From Spirochaetaceae bacterium (lineage in GTDB: Bacteria > Spirochaetota > Spirochaetia > SZUA-6 > Bin103), in the NCBI GenBank assembly GCA_028821475.1, contig JAPPGB010000112.1, forward strand, positions 1 through 37,301: a stretch of 37,301 bases of DNA. Reading direction: 5' to 3'. Made by a program: the position numbers and the translations under genes. Below are positions 1 through 8,874 of the stretch, in pieces (position 1 is the first letter of the stretch; each line of letters starts with the position of its first letter). The notes beneath the pieces are model-generated. The model worked only from the letters and a program-made list of their open reading frames with translations. It did not search any database and was not told the DNA's origin.

Positions 1-51
<51 letters not shown>

Positions 52-289
52 TTCAGACGCACCGGCTGCCTCACCGCCAGCCGGTTACTGCGCTTACTGT
101 CGTCGTGGCGCTTCATCACCATCCGTCGAATCGTGAGTTGGTAGTATGGGGCGCCGCGCAAGAAACGTCAACAGCGATTCTGGCCCAGCGTTCAACGGGC
201 GTTCACCGGGTGTCCACTTGCGTCGTCACCCCTGGCGTTGGTGCCGCCGATTCGCACACCGTGAAGGGGCGCGGTGCTACCAGTGCCGT

Positions 290-540
290 GATTATGCACG
301 CTTCCTGGAGACAGCGCTGAGTTGGCACGGTTTGATACCGGAGCGGGTCGACGAAGTCACCAGCATTACCTGCAAGCGTGGCAAGCTGTACCGGACGCCG
401 CTGGGCCGGTTCAGTTACAGTCCCATCAACGAATTCGCATACAGCTATGGTGTCGGGTTGCACGCCACCGACGGCGGGTCGTTCTTCCTGGCCCAACCGG
501 AGAAGGCGCTGTGCGACCGGATCGCGGATCAACCTCGCCC
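290..540 (+). pseudogene. AbiEi-type antitoxin fragment
   Basis: An open frame here reads ALSWHGLIPERV, then a TPLGRF motif and LAQPEKALCD. This order is typical of the core and C-terminal part of AbiEi-family antitoxins of type IV toxin-antitoxin systems. The N-terminal winged-helix part is not recognisable: the sequence upstream in the same frame (from the ATG at 146) looks non-coding. The homology stops at about 540, where family resemblance jumps to another frame and to the toxin gene. The antitoxin is therefore broken at both ends and should not work. The family call rests on the motif order only. Confidence 0.6.
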
Positions 541-1043
541 GCATCGGCACCCCGGACTACCTGCGCGCGCGTCTTCCGGAATTGCAGCAGGTACGGATCA
601 GAATCGAGCTCGACACCGATCCGCCGCCGCTGGCTCAGTACGTAGTCCTCACACTGCTCACGCCGATACCGTTCCAGGTGCGGCTGTTCGACCTGCCGTG
701 CCTGTTCGCCGGCAAGCTGCACGCCATCCTGTGCCGCAACTGGAAGAGCCGCGTGAAGGGCCGCGACTTCTACGACTTCGTCTGGTATCTCGGGCGGCAG
801 ATCCCTTGCAACGTCCGCCATCTGCAGGCCCGTATGACGCAGACCGGCCACTGGCAGCGGGAGCGCAAACTGGGCATCCCGCAACTGCGCCGGCTCCTGC
901 GGCAAAGATTCGGGCAGGTGGACTTCGATCAGGCGAGGAGCGACGTCCGCCCGTTCATCCGCGACGACGCGGAACTGGAGTTGTGGGATACCACTTTCTT
1001 CCAGTCCCTCGCCGAACGTGTCGAAGCACCTCCGTCCGTGTAG
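535..1043 (+). pseudogene. AbiEii nucleotidyltransferase toxin, C-terminal remnant
   Basis: The frame used here differs from that of the antitoxin fragment before it. The product contains IRIELDTDPP, then FDLPCLFAGKLHAILCR, then RVKGRDFYDFVWYL and RMTQTGHW. These are hallmark blocks of the C-terminal half of AbiEii/AbiGii nucleotidyltransferase toxins. The N-terminal catalytic half, with the GG(S/T) and aspartate motifs, is missing. It appears to have been deleted together with the antitoxin C-terminus, leaving an out-of-frame fusion of two gene ends. The remnant cannot be an active toxin. An intact relative should lie in closely related genomes. Confidence 0.65.
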
Positions 1044-1156
1044 TCCGCACGGCCGCCGATGATCGGAACAACCGCGGGCTCTCGTGGCTGCTGGAGCGGC
1101 GAAGGAACGTCATGGAGATCCTCGACTGTTGACCGCAGTCTGGTGCGGCTTCGACA

Positions 1157-2212
1157 TTGGTTGAAGTGGGACGTAGCGCAGGCGACAGGGCGAGCCGGGA
1201 GCGGGCGCCGGTATCGGCGTACCGGGCTCTGGCGGTCGGGACCGCCGCCAGCCTGGCGTTCACGGGGCTGATCTGGCTGCTCGCGGGACGGCTGGCCGAC
1301 GTGCCGCACGCTGCCGATGCCGGTGCGTCCTGGTACTACTGGAAGCTGATCGAGCCGACCGTGGCCAGCCGCCTGACGGCGTGGGGCTTCTACCTGCTGC
1401 ACCAGGTGTCGTTCTGGGCGCTGATCGCCTACGCGCAACGTACTGTCGGGCGCAGCCGGCCCCGCTACAGCAAGTCGCTGCGCACCGTGAACTACCTGGC
1501 GCTCGGCGTGAACGGGTTCTTCGTGGTGCTGCACCTGGTGCAGACCCACCTCTGGTATGACGGGCTGGCGCAGGATGTCTCCATCTGGAGCGCGCTCGGG
1601 TCGGTGGTGGTGATGCTGGTGTGGGTGCTGCTGATGGAGAACCCGCGCCGCGGCCTGTTCTTCGGCAAGAGGGTCGGCTTCCCGCGCCGGCTCACCGATG
1701 CGGCGCGGCGCTACCACGGCTACTACTTCGCCTGGGCCATCGTGTACACGTTCTGGTACCACCCGATGGAGGCCACCGGCGGGCACCTGATCGGGTTCCT
1801 GTACATGTTCCTGCTGCTCCTGCAAGGCAGCCTGTTCCTGACCCGCGCGCACGTGAACCGCTGGTGGACGCTCGCCCTGGAGGTGGCGGTGCTCGCCCAC
1901 GGCACCCTGGTGGCGATCAACCAGGGCGAAGGCATGTGGCCGATGTTCGCGTTCGGGTTCGGCGGCATCTTCGTGATCACGCAGATGCACGGGCTGGGCT
2001 GGTCGCGGCCGGTGCGCGCCCTGGTGCTGGCCGCCTACGTGGCCGGCGTGCTGGCGGTATACGCACCGCTCGGCTGGGGCCGGCTGAACGAGGTGCTGCG
2101 CATCCCCCTGATCGACTACGCCGCCGTGTTCGCCCTCGCCGCCATCATCGGCGGCATCCTCGGCCTGATCCACCTGCTGCGCGGAACCCGGAAGGAGGCA
2201 GAGATCCGATGA
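1157..2212 (+). CDS. polytopic membrane protein of unknown function
   Basis: This protein of about 351 residues has roughly ten hydrophobic segments spread over its whole length, beginning around residues 25-45, so it is an inner-membrane protein. Polar blocks between helices include HGYYFAW, FWYHPMEATGGHL and INQGEGMWPMFAFGFG, which look conserved, but I cannot tie them to a named family. The start is uncertain: TTG at 1157 and GTG at 1166 are both possible, and neither has a strong ribosome binding site. No partner gene suggests a role. The only transcriptional neighbour is the AbiE relic upstream, and the next gene is on the other strand. Confidence 0.75.
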   Translation: MVEVGRSAGDRASRERAPVSAYRALAVGTAASLAFTGLIWLLAGRLADVPHAADAGASWYYWKLIEPTVASRLTAWGFYLLHQVSFWALIAYAQRTVGRSRPRYSKSLRTVNYLALGVNGFFVVLHLVQTHLWYDGLAQDVSIWSALGSVVVMLVWVLLMENPRRGLFFGKRVGFPRRLTDAARRYHGYYFAWAIVYTFWYHPMEATGGHLIGFLYMFLLLLQGSLFLTRAHVNRWWTLALEVAVLAHGTLVAINQGEGMWPMFAFGFGGIFVITQMHGLGWSRPVRALVLAAYVAGVLAVYAPLGWGRLNEVLRIPLIDYAAVFALAAIIGGILGLIHLLRGTRKEAEIR

Positions 2213-2371
2213 TGACGATGGAGGTGACCTGAAGAATCCGCCTGACGGCTGGCCGAGGATTGCATCCGCCGTGTCCTACAACGACGCGGCGGCCGCGATC
2301 AATCGGTTGGCCGGCGCCTTCGGCTTCTCGGTGCGCGAGCGGGTCGAGAACGACGCCGGGCAGCGCGTCGC

Positions 2372-3391
2372 CTAATAGCCTGCTCGGTCGCCGGCCGGGC
2401 CGTCTGGCGCGGCCGGCGCTTGGCGGAGCGCGGCGGCGACGCCGGCCGCGGCCAGCGCCGCCCCGGCCAATGCGGCCAGCAGCACCGCCGCCAGCTCGGC
2501 GCCCGGCACCTGTGCCAGCTTGGAGGGCGGTACCTTGGGGATGGCGTGCAGCGGAAGGTGGCCGGTCGCGGCGGCGTCGGGCCAGTCCAGGAACGGCCAC
2601 AGGCGGCGCAGCGAGCCCAGCATGAGGCCGCTCAGCGCCGCCAGCGTGAGGCCGCGCGCGCGTTGCAGCAGCCAGGACAGGGCCTTGCTGACCGCGCCCA
2701 TGCCGATCAGCACCCCGGCCTGGAACACCATCAGCGGCACCAGTTGCGGATCGCCGGAGGTCAGCCCGCGGATCACCCCGATCAGGTAGGGGTAGGGGCC
2801 GAGCACCAGCAGCACGAAGGCGCCGCTCACCCCCGGCAGCACCATCACCGCGGCCGCCACCATGCCGCTCAGACCCAGGAACCACATTGCCGGCTCGCCG
2901 CCGCCGCCCGCCGGCAGCCCCAACAGCACCACGGCGCCGGCCCCGGCCAGCAGGAACGCCGCCACCTGCGGCGCCCGCCAGGCGCCGACCGAGCGTAGCG
3001 GCAGCACCACCGCCACCAGCACCACGCCGCAGAAAAACGCCAGCGCCGCGTGTGGCGCCGCATCGAGCACCGCCCCCACCGGGTGGCTGAACAGCAGCGG
3101 CGCACCGCCCATGCCGGCCCCGAGCACCAGCACGAAGCGCCACGGCACGGCACGCCACGCCTGCACGACCTGCGCCCGCCACGTGGCGGAACCGTCGCGC
3201 CGCGGCAGCAGCAGCGCACGCGCGACCTCGACCAGCGCGGCGATCGCCCCCACCATGCGCTCGTAGATGCCGAGAATCAGCGCCAGGGTGCCGGCGCTCA
3301 CCCCCGGCACCAATTCGACCACCCCGAGTCCCACGCCGCGCAGCAGCGTAAGCAGGTCGCCGCGCCAGCCGCCTCGGGCAGTCCGGTTCAC
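2372..3391 (-). CDS. DUF368 membrane protein, probable undecaprenyl phosphate transporter
   Basis: Near the N-terminus the protein reads LRGVGLGVVELVPGVSAGT followed by ALILGIYERMVGAI. This is the signature of the DUF368 family. A second related block, VMVLPGVSGAFVLLVLGPY, lies in the middle, so the two halves look like an internal repeat. About eight to ten hydrophobic segments follow each other. DUF368 proteins (PopT group) have been shown to recycle undecaprenyl phosphate, the lipid carrier of cell-wall synthesis, across the inner membrane. I chose the GTG at 3391, just before the family-like sequence. The frame stays open to 3535, but the extra 48 residues are arginine-rich and look non-coding. 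The gene has no operon partner. Confidence 0.82.
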   Translation of the reverse strand: MNRTARGGWRGDLLTLLRGVGLGVVELVPGVSAGTLALILGIYERMVGAIAALVEVARALLLPRRDGSATWRAQVVQAWRAVPWRFVLVLGAGMGGAPLLFSHPVGAVLDAAPHAALAFFCGVVLVAVVLPLRSVGAWRAPQVAAFLLAGAGAVVLLGLPAGGGGEPAMWFLGLSGMVAAAVMVLPGVSGAFVLLVLGPYPYLIGVIRGLTSGDPQLVPLMVFQAGVLIGMGAVSKALSWLLQRARGLTLAALSGLMLGSLRRLWPFLDWPDAAATGHLPLHAIPKVPPSKLAQVPGAELAAVLLAALAGAALAAAGVAAALRQAPAAPDGPAGDRAGY

Positions 3392-3418
3392 GACGCAGGT
3401 GACCGGCCGGAACCGGAC
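3381..3418. promoter_or_regulatory. inverted repeat over the DUF368 start
   Basis: GTCCGGTTC (3381-3389) is mirrored exactly by GAACCGGAC (3410-3418). The repeat straddles the proposed GTG start of the DUF368 gene. It could be an operator or an mRNA hairpin affecting translation. In such GC-rich DNA, chance cannot be excluded. Confidence 0.25.
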
Positions 3419-3553
3419 GGTGCGGGAACCAGAGCGCTGCCTGGCTGCACGGTCGTTGTCAATGGGATTGGTCTCGCGAAGGTCGGCATCATGCGCCGGC
3501 AGGGTACGAACACGGCCAGTTGGTTGCAACGGCATCGGGGACCGTCGGTACTC

Positions 3554-3577
3554 TCTGGCCGAAATTCTGGCCGAAAT
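3554..3577. repeat. 12-bp perfect tandem repeat
   Basis: The 12-mer TCTGGCCGAAAT occurs twice in direct succession in the divergent intergenic region between the DUF368 gene and the molybdenum hydroxylase genes. It may be a pair of binding sites. No function can be assigned. Confidence 0.4.
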
Positions 3578-3724
3578 CTGACAGTGCGCGATGCATCTGC
3601 TGGCGGAACGCGGCTATGCGGGGGCGCGCGGTGGATGCGAGCCGACGCCTCCAGACGCACTACACCGAGCGTTGCACGACGGGGTGTGGCGCGCCGCGTC
3701 CGGTATCGTTATACTCCGCTTGCT

Positions 3725-4591
3725 ATGAGTGCGCGATACGCGAGCCCGATGACCGTGAGTGAAGCCACCGAGGTGCTCGGCCAGAATCCCGGAGCCCGGG
3801 TGCTGGCGGGCGGCACCGATCTCATGGTGCAGATGAGGCTGACCCGCAACATCCCCGAACTGATCGTCGACGTAAAGAACATCGCCGCGACCCGAGAGAT
3901 TGCGCTCTCGGACGATGGGCTGGTGCTTGGCGCCGCGGTGCCGGCGGTCGACCTGACCGATCACCCGACGCTGCGCCAGGTCTATCCCGGCGTGGTGGAG
4001 GCGGCCGAACTGATCGGCTCGTCCCAGATCCAGAGCCGCGCCAGCCTGGGCGGCAACCTGTGCCACTCGTCGCCGGCGGCCGACACCGTGCCGGCGCTGA
4101 TGGCGGTGGGCGCGGTGTGCCGGATCGCCGGCCCGACCGGCGAACGCCGGGTTGCGGTGGAAGACTTCTGCACCGGACCGGGCAGCAACGTGCTCGCCGA
4201 CGGCGAGTTCCTGGTGTCGTTCGAGATTCCGGCGCCGGGCGCCGGCTCGCGCGACGCCTACCTGCGCTTCATTCCGCGCAACGAGATGGACATCGCCGTG
4301 GTGGGCTCGGGGGTGAGCGTGACGGTCGATGCCTCCGGCAACTGCACCGCCGCCCGCGTGGCGCTCGGAGCGGTGGCGCCGACCGCCATCATGGTTCCCG
4401 ACGCGGCGGCCGCGCTGATCGGAACCGCCATCGACGATGGCGACCTGGAGCGCGCCGGGGCGGCGGCTTCCGCGGCCTCCCGTCCGATCACCGACCGGCG
4501 CGGCACCGCCGAGTTCCGCCGCCACGTCGCCGGCGTGCTGACCAGGCGCGCGGCCGCCGCGGCCCGTGACCGGGCGCGCGCGTCGCTGTAG
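3725..4591 (+). CDS. FAD-binding (medium) subunit of a molybdenum hydroxylase
   Basis: This 288-residue protein matches the FAD subunit of xanthine dehydrogenase/CO dehydrogenase-type enzymes (CoxM, XdhB or CutM type). LAGGTDL at residues 27-33 is the first FAD-binding block. The SLGGNL region with SPAADT around residues 105-121 is the second. The family passes electrons from the [2Fe-2S] subunit to FAD and then to an acceptor. The start is the ATG at 3725, where family-like sequence begins; the frame is open much further upstream but reads as non-coding. It is followed 31 bases later by the iron-sulfur subunit gene. The substrate cannot be deduced, because the large subunit that sets it is missing here. 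Confidence 0.88.
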   Translation: MSARYASPMTVSEATEVLGQNPGARVLAGGTDLMVQMRLTRNIPELIVDVKNIAATREIALSDDGLVLGAAVPAVDLTDHPTLRQVYPGVVEAAELIGSSQIQSRASLGGNLCHSSPAADTVPALMAVGAVCRIAGPTGERRVAVEDFCTGPGSNVLADGEFLVSFEIPAPGAGSRDAYLRFIPRNEMDIAVVGSGVSVTVDASGNCTAARVALGAVAPTAIMVPDAAAALIGTAIDDGDLERAGAAASAASRPITDRRGTAEFRRHVAGVLTRRAAAAARDRARASL

Positions 4592-4622
4592 GGCGAACTG
4601 CCAGAGAGAAAGGGAGACAAAC

Positions 4623-5102
4623 ATGAGCCAGATGCACGTACAAACCACCATCAACGGCGAACCGACCGAGTTTCTGTGCGAGGCGCACATGAGCCTGCTG
4701 GAGGTGCTGCGCGACAAGATCGGCCTCACCGGTACCAAGGAAGGCTGCGCCACCGGCGACTGCGGCGCCTGCACCGTGGTGATGGACGGCAACATCGTCT
4801 GTTCCTGCCTGGTGTACGCCGCGGAGACCGCCGGCCACGAGATCGAGACCGTGGAGGGCGTGGCCAAGGACCAGAAGCTGCACCCGGTACAGCAGAAGCT
4901 GCTGGAGCACGCCGGCCTGCAGTGCGGAATCTGCACCCCCGGCGTCGTGGTCGCGGCCAAGGCGCTGCTGGAGCGCAACCCCGACCCGAGCGAGCACGAG
5001 ATCCGCTACTGGCTGTCCGGCAACCTGTGCCGCTGCACCGGCTACGACAAGATCGTGCGCGCGGTGCAGGACGCCGCCACGGTGCTGCAGGCGCAGAGCT
5101 GA
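4623..5102 (+). CDS. [2Fe-2S] small subunit of a molybdenum hydroxylase
   Basis: The 159-residue protein has the two iron-sulfur domains of this family. The plant-ferredoxin-type cluster uses Cys42, Cys47, Cys50 and Cys62 ([12 protein letters not shown] block). The C-terminal helical cluster uses Cys101, Cys104, Cys136 and Cys138 (QCGICTPG and NLCRCTGY). All eight ligands are present and the length is normal, so the subunit looks functional. It carries electrons from the molybdenum site to the FAD subunit encoded just upstream. A purine-rich ribosome binding site (GAAAGGGAG) precedes the ATG. The next gene starts 19 bases after its stop. Confidence 0.92.
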   Translation: MSQMHVQTTINGEPTEFLCEAHMSLLEVLRDKIGLTGTKEGCATGDCGACTVVMDGNIVCSCLVYAAETAGHEIETVEGVAKDQKLHPVQQKLLEHAGLQCGICTPGVVVAAKALLERNPDPSEHEIRYWLSGNLCRCTGYDKIVRAVQDAATVLQAQS

Positions 5103-5121
5103 CGCGGACCGTTCCGGGACG

Positions 5122-5379
5122 ATGGCGCGCATCGAGATTCCCACCCGCCTGCTGGAGCGAACCGGCGGCGAGAGCAGCATCGAGGTGGAGGCGCACAACG
5201 TGCGCGGCGTGCTGCGCGTGCTCGACGAGCGCTTTCCGGGACTGGTCGACGAGTTGAAGGCCACCACCGCCATCGCCATCGACGGCGAGATCATCGGCCA
5301 GCGCCTCGAGGATGCCTTCCTGGAGCGCGTGCAGGCCGATAGCGAGGTGTACTTCATCCCCGCGGTCGCCGGCGGCTGA
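5122..5379 (+). CDS. MoaD/ThiS-like sulfur carrier protein
   Basis: This 85-residue protein ends in Gly-Gly, the C-terminus that MoaD and ThiS proteins need for adenylation and thiocarboxylate formation. Its size and the internal [15 protein letters not shown] segment fit the beta-grasp MoaD fold. MoaD donates sulfur to form the dithiolene of molybdopterin. The gene lies between hydroxylase subunit genes and the XdhC gene, so a role in building the cofactor of that enzyme is the simplest reading. It could instead be a carrier for another pathway, since no MoaE gene is seen here. Confidence 0.8.
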   Translation: MARIEIPTRLLERTGGESSIEVEAHNVRGVLRVLDERFPGLVDELKATTAIAIDGEIIGQRLEDAFLERVQADSEVYFIPAVAGG

Positions 5380-5418
5380 TCCGCCGCGCGGGTGGCCGGA
5401 GGTCGTTGCGCGCTGCAT

Positions 5419-6657
5419 ATGGACGAGCTGCAAAGCATCACTGACACACTGTCCGCGCTACCTGCGGGATCGGTGTGCGCGTTGGCCACCCTGGTGCACG
5501 TCGAGGGATCGAGCTACCGCAGCGTCGGGGCGCGCGCCCTTGCGCTACCCGGCGGCGACACCGTCGGCATGATCAGCGGCGGCTGTCTGGAGGGCGACCT
5601 GCTGGAGCGCGCCGCCGAAGTGCTGGCCGACGGCCGCTCCCGCACCGTGCGCTACGATTCCACGTCCCCGGAAGATGCTTTGCTCGGTTTGGGGCTGGGC
5701 TGCAACGGCGTGGTCGACGTGCTGCTGGAGCGGGTCGAGCCCGGAGATGAGGTCGCCGAGAGCCGCTACCTGCCGCGCATCTCGGCGGCCCGTGCGCACG
5801 GCCATCGCACCGCCCTGGCGACCGTCTACGAATCGGCGCAAGAGGCGGAGGCAGGCGCCCGTCTGGCGATCGTGGCGGCGCAAGAGGCGGCCACTCGGAC
5901 CAGCGCGAGCGGCGGCTCGGCGAAGCCAGAGATTGGGCACTCCGGCACGGATTGCAGTTCAGCGCCGGCAGCTCCAGCCGTCGCCTCCCGTGCAAGCGCC
6001 TATGGCCACTGGCGTCCCGAGTTGCGCGCCGCGGTGAGCGACGATCTTGGCCGGCTACTGGAGGCGGGCAGCTCGAGGTCCGCCTGCTACCAGGTCGACG
6101 GCGCGCCGGTGCGCGTGCTGCTGGAGGTAATCGAGCCGCCGCTGCCGCTGACCGTGTGCGGCGCCGGTCCCGACGCGGAGCCGCTGGTGGCGCTGGCCGG
6201 CGCGCTGGGCTGGGCGCCGATCGTGTTCGACCACCGCGCCGCCTTCGCGCGCCCCGAGCGCTTTCCCGCCGCCGTGCAGGTACGCACCGCGGCGCGCGAG
6301 GAGTTCACCTCCACCGTGCCGGCGCGCCACGGCGAGGTGGTGGTGTTGATGACGCACAGCTACCCCACCGACCTGCAGTACCTGGAGCAGCTCGCCGCCC
6401 GCGACGTGCGCTACATCGGCGTGCTCGGCCCGCGCCGCCGCCTGCAGCGCCTGGTGGAGGAACTCGGCGACCGAGCGCCCGCCGGCGAACTGCTGTACGG
6501 CCCCGCCGGCCTCGACATCGGCGCCGACTCGCCGCCGGAGATCGCCCTCTCCATCCTGGCTGAGATCCGCACCGCCCTCGCCGGCCGCGCCGGCTCCCCG
6601 CTGCGCGACCGCGCCGCCCCGATCCACACCGCTCATTCGTCCGCTCCCGGCGCATGA
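5419..6657 (+). CDS. XdhC/CoxF-family molybdenum cofactor insertion protein
   Basis: The N-terminal XdhC domain contains GSSYRSVGARALA and, near residue 53, the GGCLEGDLLERA block. The C-terminal Rossmann part has HSYPTDLQYLEQL, IGVLGPRRR and a GLDIGADSPPEIALSI ending. These are the usual family landmarks. XdhC proteins bind the molybdenum cofactor, help sulfurate it and deliver it to xanthine dehydrogenase-type enzymes. An Ala/Ser-rich linker (about residues 150-200) joins the two domains. The ATG at 5419 is preferred because family-like sequence starts there. The length (412 residues) is somewhat long because of the linker. Confidence 0.87.
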   Translation: MDELQSITDTLSALPAGSVCALATLVHVEGSSYRSVGARALALPGGDTVGMISGGCLEGDLLERAAEVLADGRSRTVRYDSTSPEDALLGLGLGCNGVVDVLLERVEPGDEVAESRYLPRISAARAHGHRTALATVYESAQEAEAGARLAIVAAQEAATRTSASGGSAKPEIGHSGTDCSSAPAAPAVASRASAYGHWRPELRAAVSDDLGRLLEAGSSRSACYQVDGAPVRVLLEVIEPPLPLTVCGAGPDAEPLVALAGALGWAPIVFDHRAAFARPERFPAAVQVRTAAREEFTSTVPARHGEVVVLMTHSYPTDLQYLEQLAARDVRYIGVLGPRRRLQRLVEELGDRAPAGELLYGPAGLDIGADSPPEIALSILAEIRTALAGRAGSPLRDRAAPIHTAHSSAPGA

Positions 6658-6898
6658 ACCAATGGCATCCGGCCGTGGCGGTTGCTCGGTACGGGACGGT
6701 ACCGGCGGATCGTGCCCGTGCGACCAGGACCCTGGCGTCGCCGGGCCTGCACGCACCGCCGGCGGGCTGCGCCGGTCAACCCGGCTGCTCGCAAACCGTG
6801 TCCGTCCCGCGCAATGAGCCTGCGCTCAGGCGCCGGCTCGTCCGTTCGCGTTCACCCCAACACCGGCGCACGCGGCCGGTCTCGACCGTGATCGGGGC

Positions 6899-7564
6899 AT
6901 GAGCGCGCGGGCGTCGGCACGCAGTCGAGACATCGCCGCGGTGGTCTTGGCTGCCGGCTCGTCGAGCCGCCTCGGCACGCCCAAGCAGTTGCTGCGCTAC
7001 CGCGGCGAGACCCTGCTGCACCGGACCGTGCGCGTGGCCCTGGCGGCCGGCCTCGATCCGGTCCACGTGGTGCTCGGCTGCAGTGCGCCGGTGGTCGGCG
7101 CGGCGCTGGAGGACCTGGGCAGCCGCGTGACCACCGTGTTCAACCGCGACTGGCAGACCGGCATGGGCAGCTCCCTGGCCCGCGGCATCGCCAGCCTGCC
7201 CGGCGCCGGTCCGCACGCCTGCCGCGAGCCCGGTGCTGACGTGCCCGTCGCTTCCGAGCTCGGCGCCGCGCTGGTGCTGGTCACCGATCAGCCGCACGTG
7301 TCACAGGCACTCCTGGCCGAGATCGCCGCCGCCTTCCGCACCGGCGGCGCGCCCCTGGTAGCCAGCCGCTACGCCGGCGGCGCCCTCGGCGTGCCCGCGC
7401 TGTTCGCCCGCCGCTACTTCCCGGAGCTGACCCGCCTCACCGGCGACCGCGGCGCCCGAGCGTTGTTTACCCGCCACCGCGACGACCTGCTCACCGTCGC
7501 GTTCCCCGAAGGAGACCTCGACATCGACACCCCCGCCGCCGCAGCCGCCCTCGATTCCGAGTAG
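6899..7564 (+). CDS. MocA-like molybdenum cofactor cytidylyltransferase
   Basis: The 221-residue protein starts with the nucleotidyltransferase signature LAAGSSSRLGTPK (residues 17-29). It also has GMGSSLARGI and a VLVTDQPHVS block, the metal-binding DQP motif of the MocA/MobA-like family. MocA converts molybdopterin cofactor to the cytosine dinucleotide form used by many molybdenum hydroxylases. Its place after the hydroxylase subunits and XdhC supports this over a sugar-nucleotide role. A gap of 241 bases separates it from xdhC, and I see no gene in that gap. A 4-diphosphocytidyl-type or MobA function is the main alternative. Confidence 0.83.
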   Translation: MSARASARSRDIAAVVLAAGSSSRLGTPKQLLRYRGETLLHRTVRVALAAGLDPVHVVLGCSAPVVGAALEDLGSRVTTVFNRDWQTGMGSSLARGIASLPGAGPHACREPGADVPVASELGAALVLVTDQPHVSQALLAEIAAAFRTGGAPLVASRYAGGALGVPALFARRYFPELTRLTGDRGARALFTRHRDDLLTVAFPEGDLDIDTPAAAAALDSE

Positions 7565-7682
7565 CCTGTACGGTCACTCCGTGACGTGGAAGACGATGTA
7601 GCCGATGCCCGAGCATCGCCCACCAGCCGGTTTTTCGGACCAGGTTCCGACGCTGCCGTCGGGCGGGCGCCGGAACGGCGGG

Positions 7683-8834
7683 TCAGGTGCCTTCGCTGAT
7701 GATGTCCACGTAGCGGTCGTAGGCGAACAGACGGTTACGCCTACGACCGGTCAGCTCTCGTACGATCCCTTCGCGTTCCAAGGAGCGCATCGCGTTGGCC
7801 GCGGCGGGATTCGAGAGTCTCGCGTGCCCGGCGGCCTCACGAATCGATCGGATCGGGCGTTCCTTCAGCGCTTGGTGAACTCGGAGCACCGAGCCCGCCG
7901 ACCGGCCCTGCCGTTGAATCCGAGCCTCGTCTTCCTTGAACAGGGACTGCAACTGGTGCGCGGTTGAAACCGCGCCCGCCGCGGTTTGCGCTACCCCGTC
8001 GAGAAAGAACAACAACCACGCCTCCCAATCCCCAGTGCGCCGCACCGCATCGAGCAATTCATAGTAGCGCGGGCGATGCTGCTTGAAGTACAGGCTCAGA
8101 TAGAGCAACGGTGCGTCCAGAACCCCGTGATGGCAAAGGAGAAAGGTGATAAGCAGCCGCCCGAGGCGACCGTTGCCGTCGAGGAAGGGATGGATGGTCT
8201 CGAACTGAACATGTGCAACGCCGGCGCGCAACAGCTCCGACATCCCAGGGATCGGAGCGTGCAAGAAACGCTCGAGGTCGGACATGCAATCGGCGACCTC
8301 CTGCGCCGGCGGCGGGACGAAGACCGCATTGCTCGGACGTGTGCCACCAATCCAGTTTTGCGAACGCCGGAACTGCCCTGGATCCTGGTCGCTGCCACGT
8401 CCGCTCCCCATGAGTAGACCGTGGACCTCGCGCAGCAGTCGATTCGACAGCGGGAACCCGGAGTCCATGCGGCGCAGGCCGTGCTCCATCGCCCGGACGT
8501 AGTTGGATACTTCGACTACGTCGTCTGTCGGGGCGCCGGGCCGCTCAGGCAACTCGAACAGGAGCAGTTCCTGAATCGAGGATTGGGTCCCCTCGATCTG
8601 CGATGAGAGCAGAGCTTCTTTTCGGACGTAGCTGTAGAGGAACAGCAGCGGCTCCGGCAGCAGCGTTGAAATCCCCTGCAACCTGCCGAGCGCCAGTTGC
8701 GCCCGTTCCAGCGGACCGAGCAGCGCCGCCAAGTCCAGCGCCGGCTCCGGTGGCAGCGGCGCCGGAATGAATGCCCGCACGTGCTCGCCGGCCGCGCCCG
8801 TGACGACATACCGTCCGGGTTCGTCACGCTTCAT
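7683..8834 (-). CDS. Fic-family protein (AMPylator) with C-terminal winged helix
   Basis: The Fic active-site motif HPFLDGNGRLGR starts at residue 215 and is complete, including the catalytic histidine. An inhibitory helix motif of the (S/T)xxxE(G/N) type, SSQIEG, is at residues 77-82. Its position before the Fic core makes this a class II Fic enzyme. Residues about 310-383 look like a winged-helix DNA-binding tail with an RSIREAAGHARLSNPAA segment. Such proteins transfer AMP, or another nucleotide part, to target proteins and often regulate themselves. The length of 383 is normal for the Fic/DUF4172-like group. An inverted repeat sits directly upstream and may be its own operator. Confidence 0.9.
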   Translation of the reverse strand: MKRDEPGRYVVTGAAGEHVRAFIPAPLPPEPALDLAALLGPLERAQLALGRLQGISTLLPEPLLFLYSYVRKEALLSSQIEGTQSSIQELLLFELPERPGAPTDDVVEVSNYVRAMEHGLRRMDSGFPLSNRLLREVHGLLMGSGRGSDQDPGQFRRSQNWIGGTRPSNAVFVPPPAQEVADCMSDLERFLHAPIPGMSELLRAGVAHVQFETIHPFLDGNGRLGRLLITFLLCHHGVLDAPLLYLSLYFKQHRPRYYELLDAVRRTGDWEAWLLFFLDGVAQTAAGAVSTAHQLQSLFKEDEARIQRQGRSAGSVLRVHQALKERPIRSIREAAGHARLSNPAAANAMRSLEREGIVRELTGRRRNRLFAYDRYVDIISEGT

Positions 8835-8874
8835 GTCCGCCGCCGTCTCCCGCGCGGCGAGTTAGTTAACGTTC

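Noticed and set aside
929-2173. 414-codon open frame on the minus strand
   Set aside because: It lies antisense to the membrane protein gene and is full of His, Gln, Arg and Pro, as expected from a shadow frame in GC-rich DNA.
3050-3724. Long N-terminal extension of the FAD subunit frame
   Set aside because: The family starts at the ATG at 3725. The upstream part is antisense to the DUF368 gene and shows no domain.
3614-4978. 454-codon open frame on the minus strand
   Set aside because: It is antisense to the FAD and iron-sulfur subunit genes, whose motifs are unmistakable, and has shadow-type composition.
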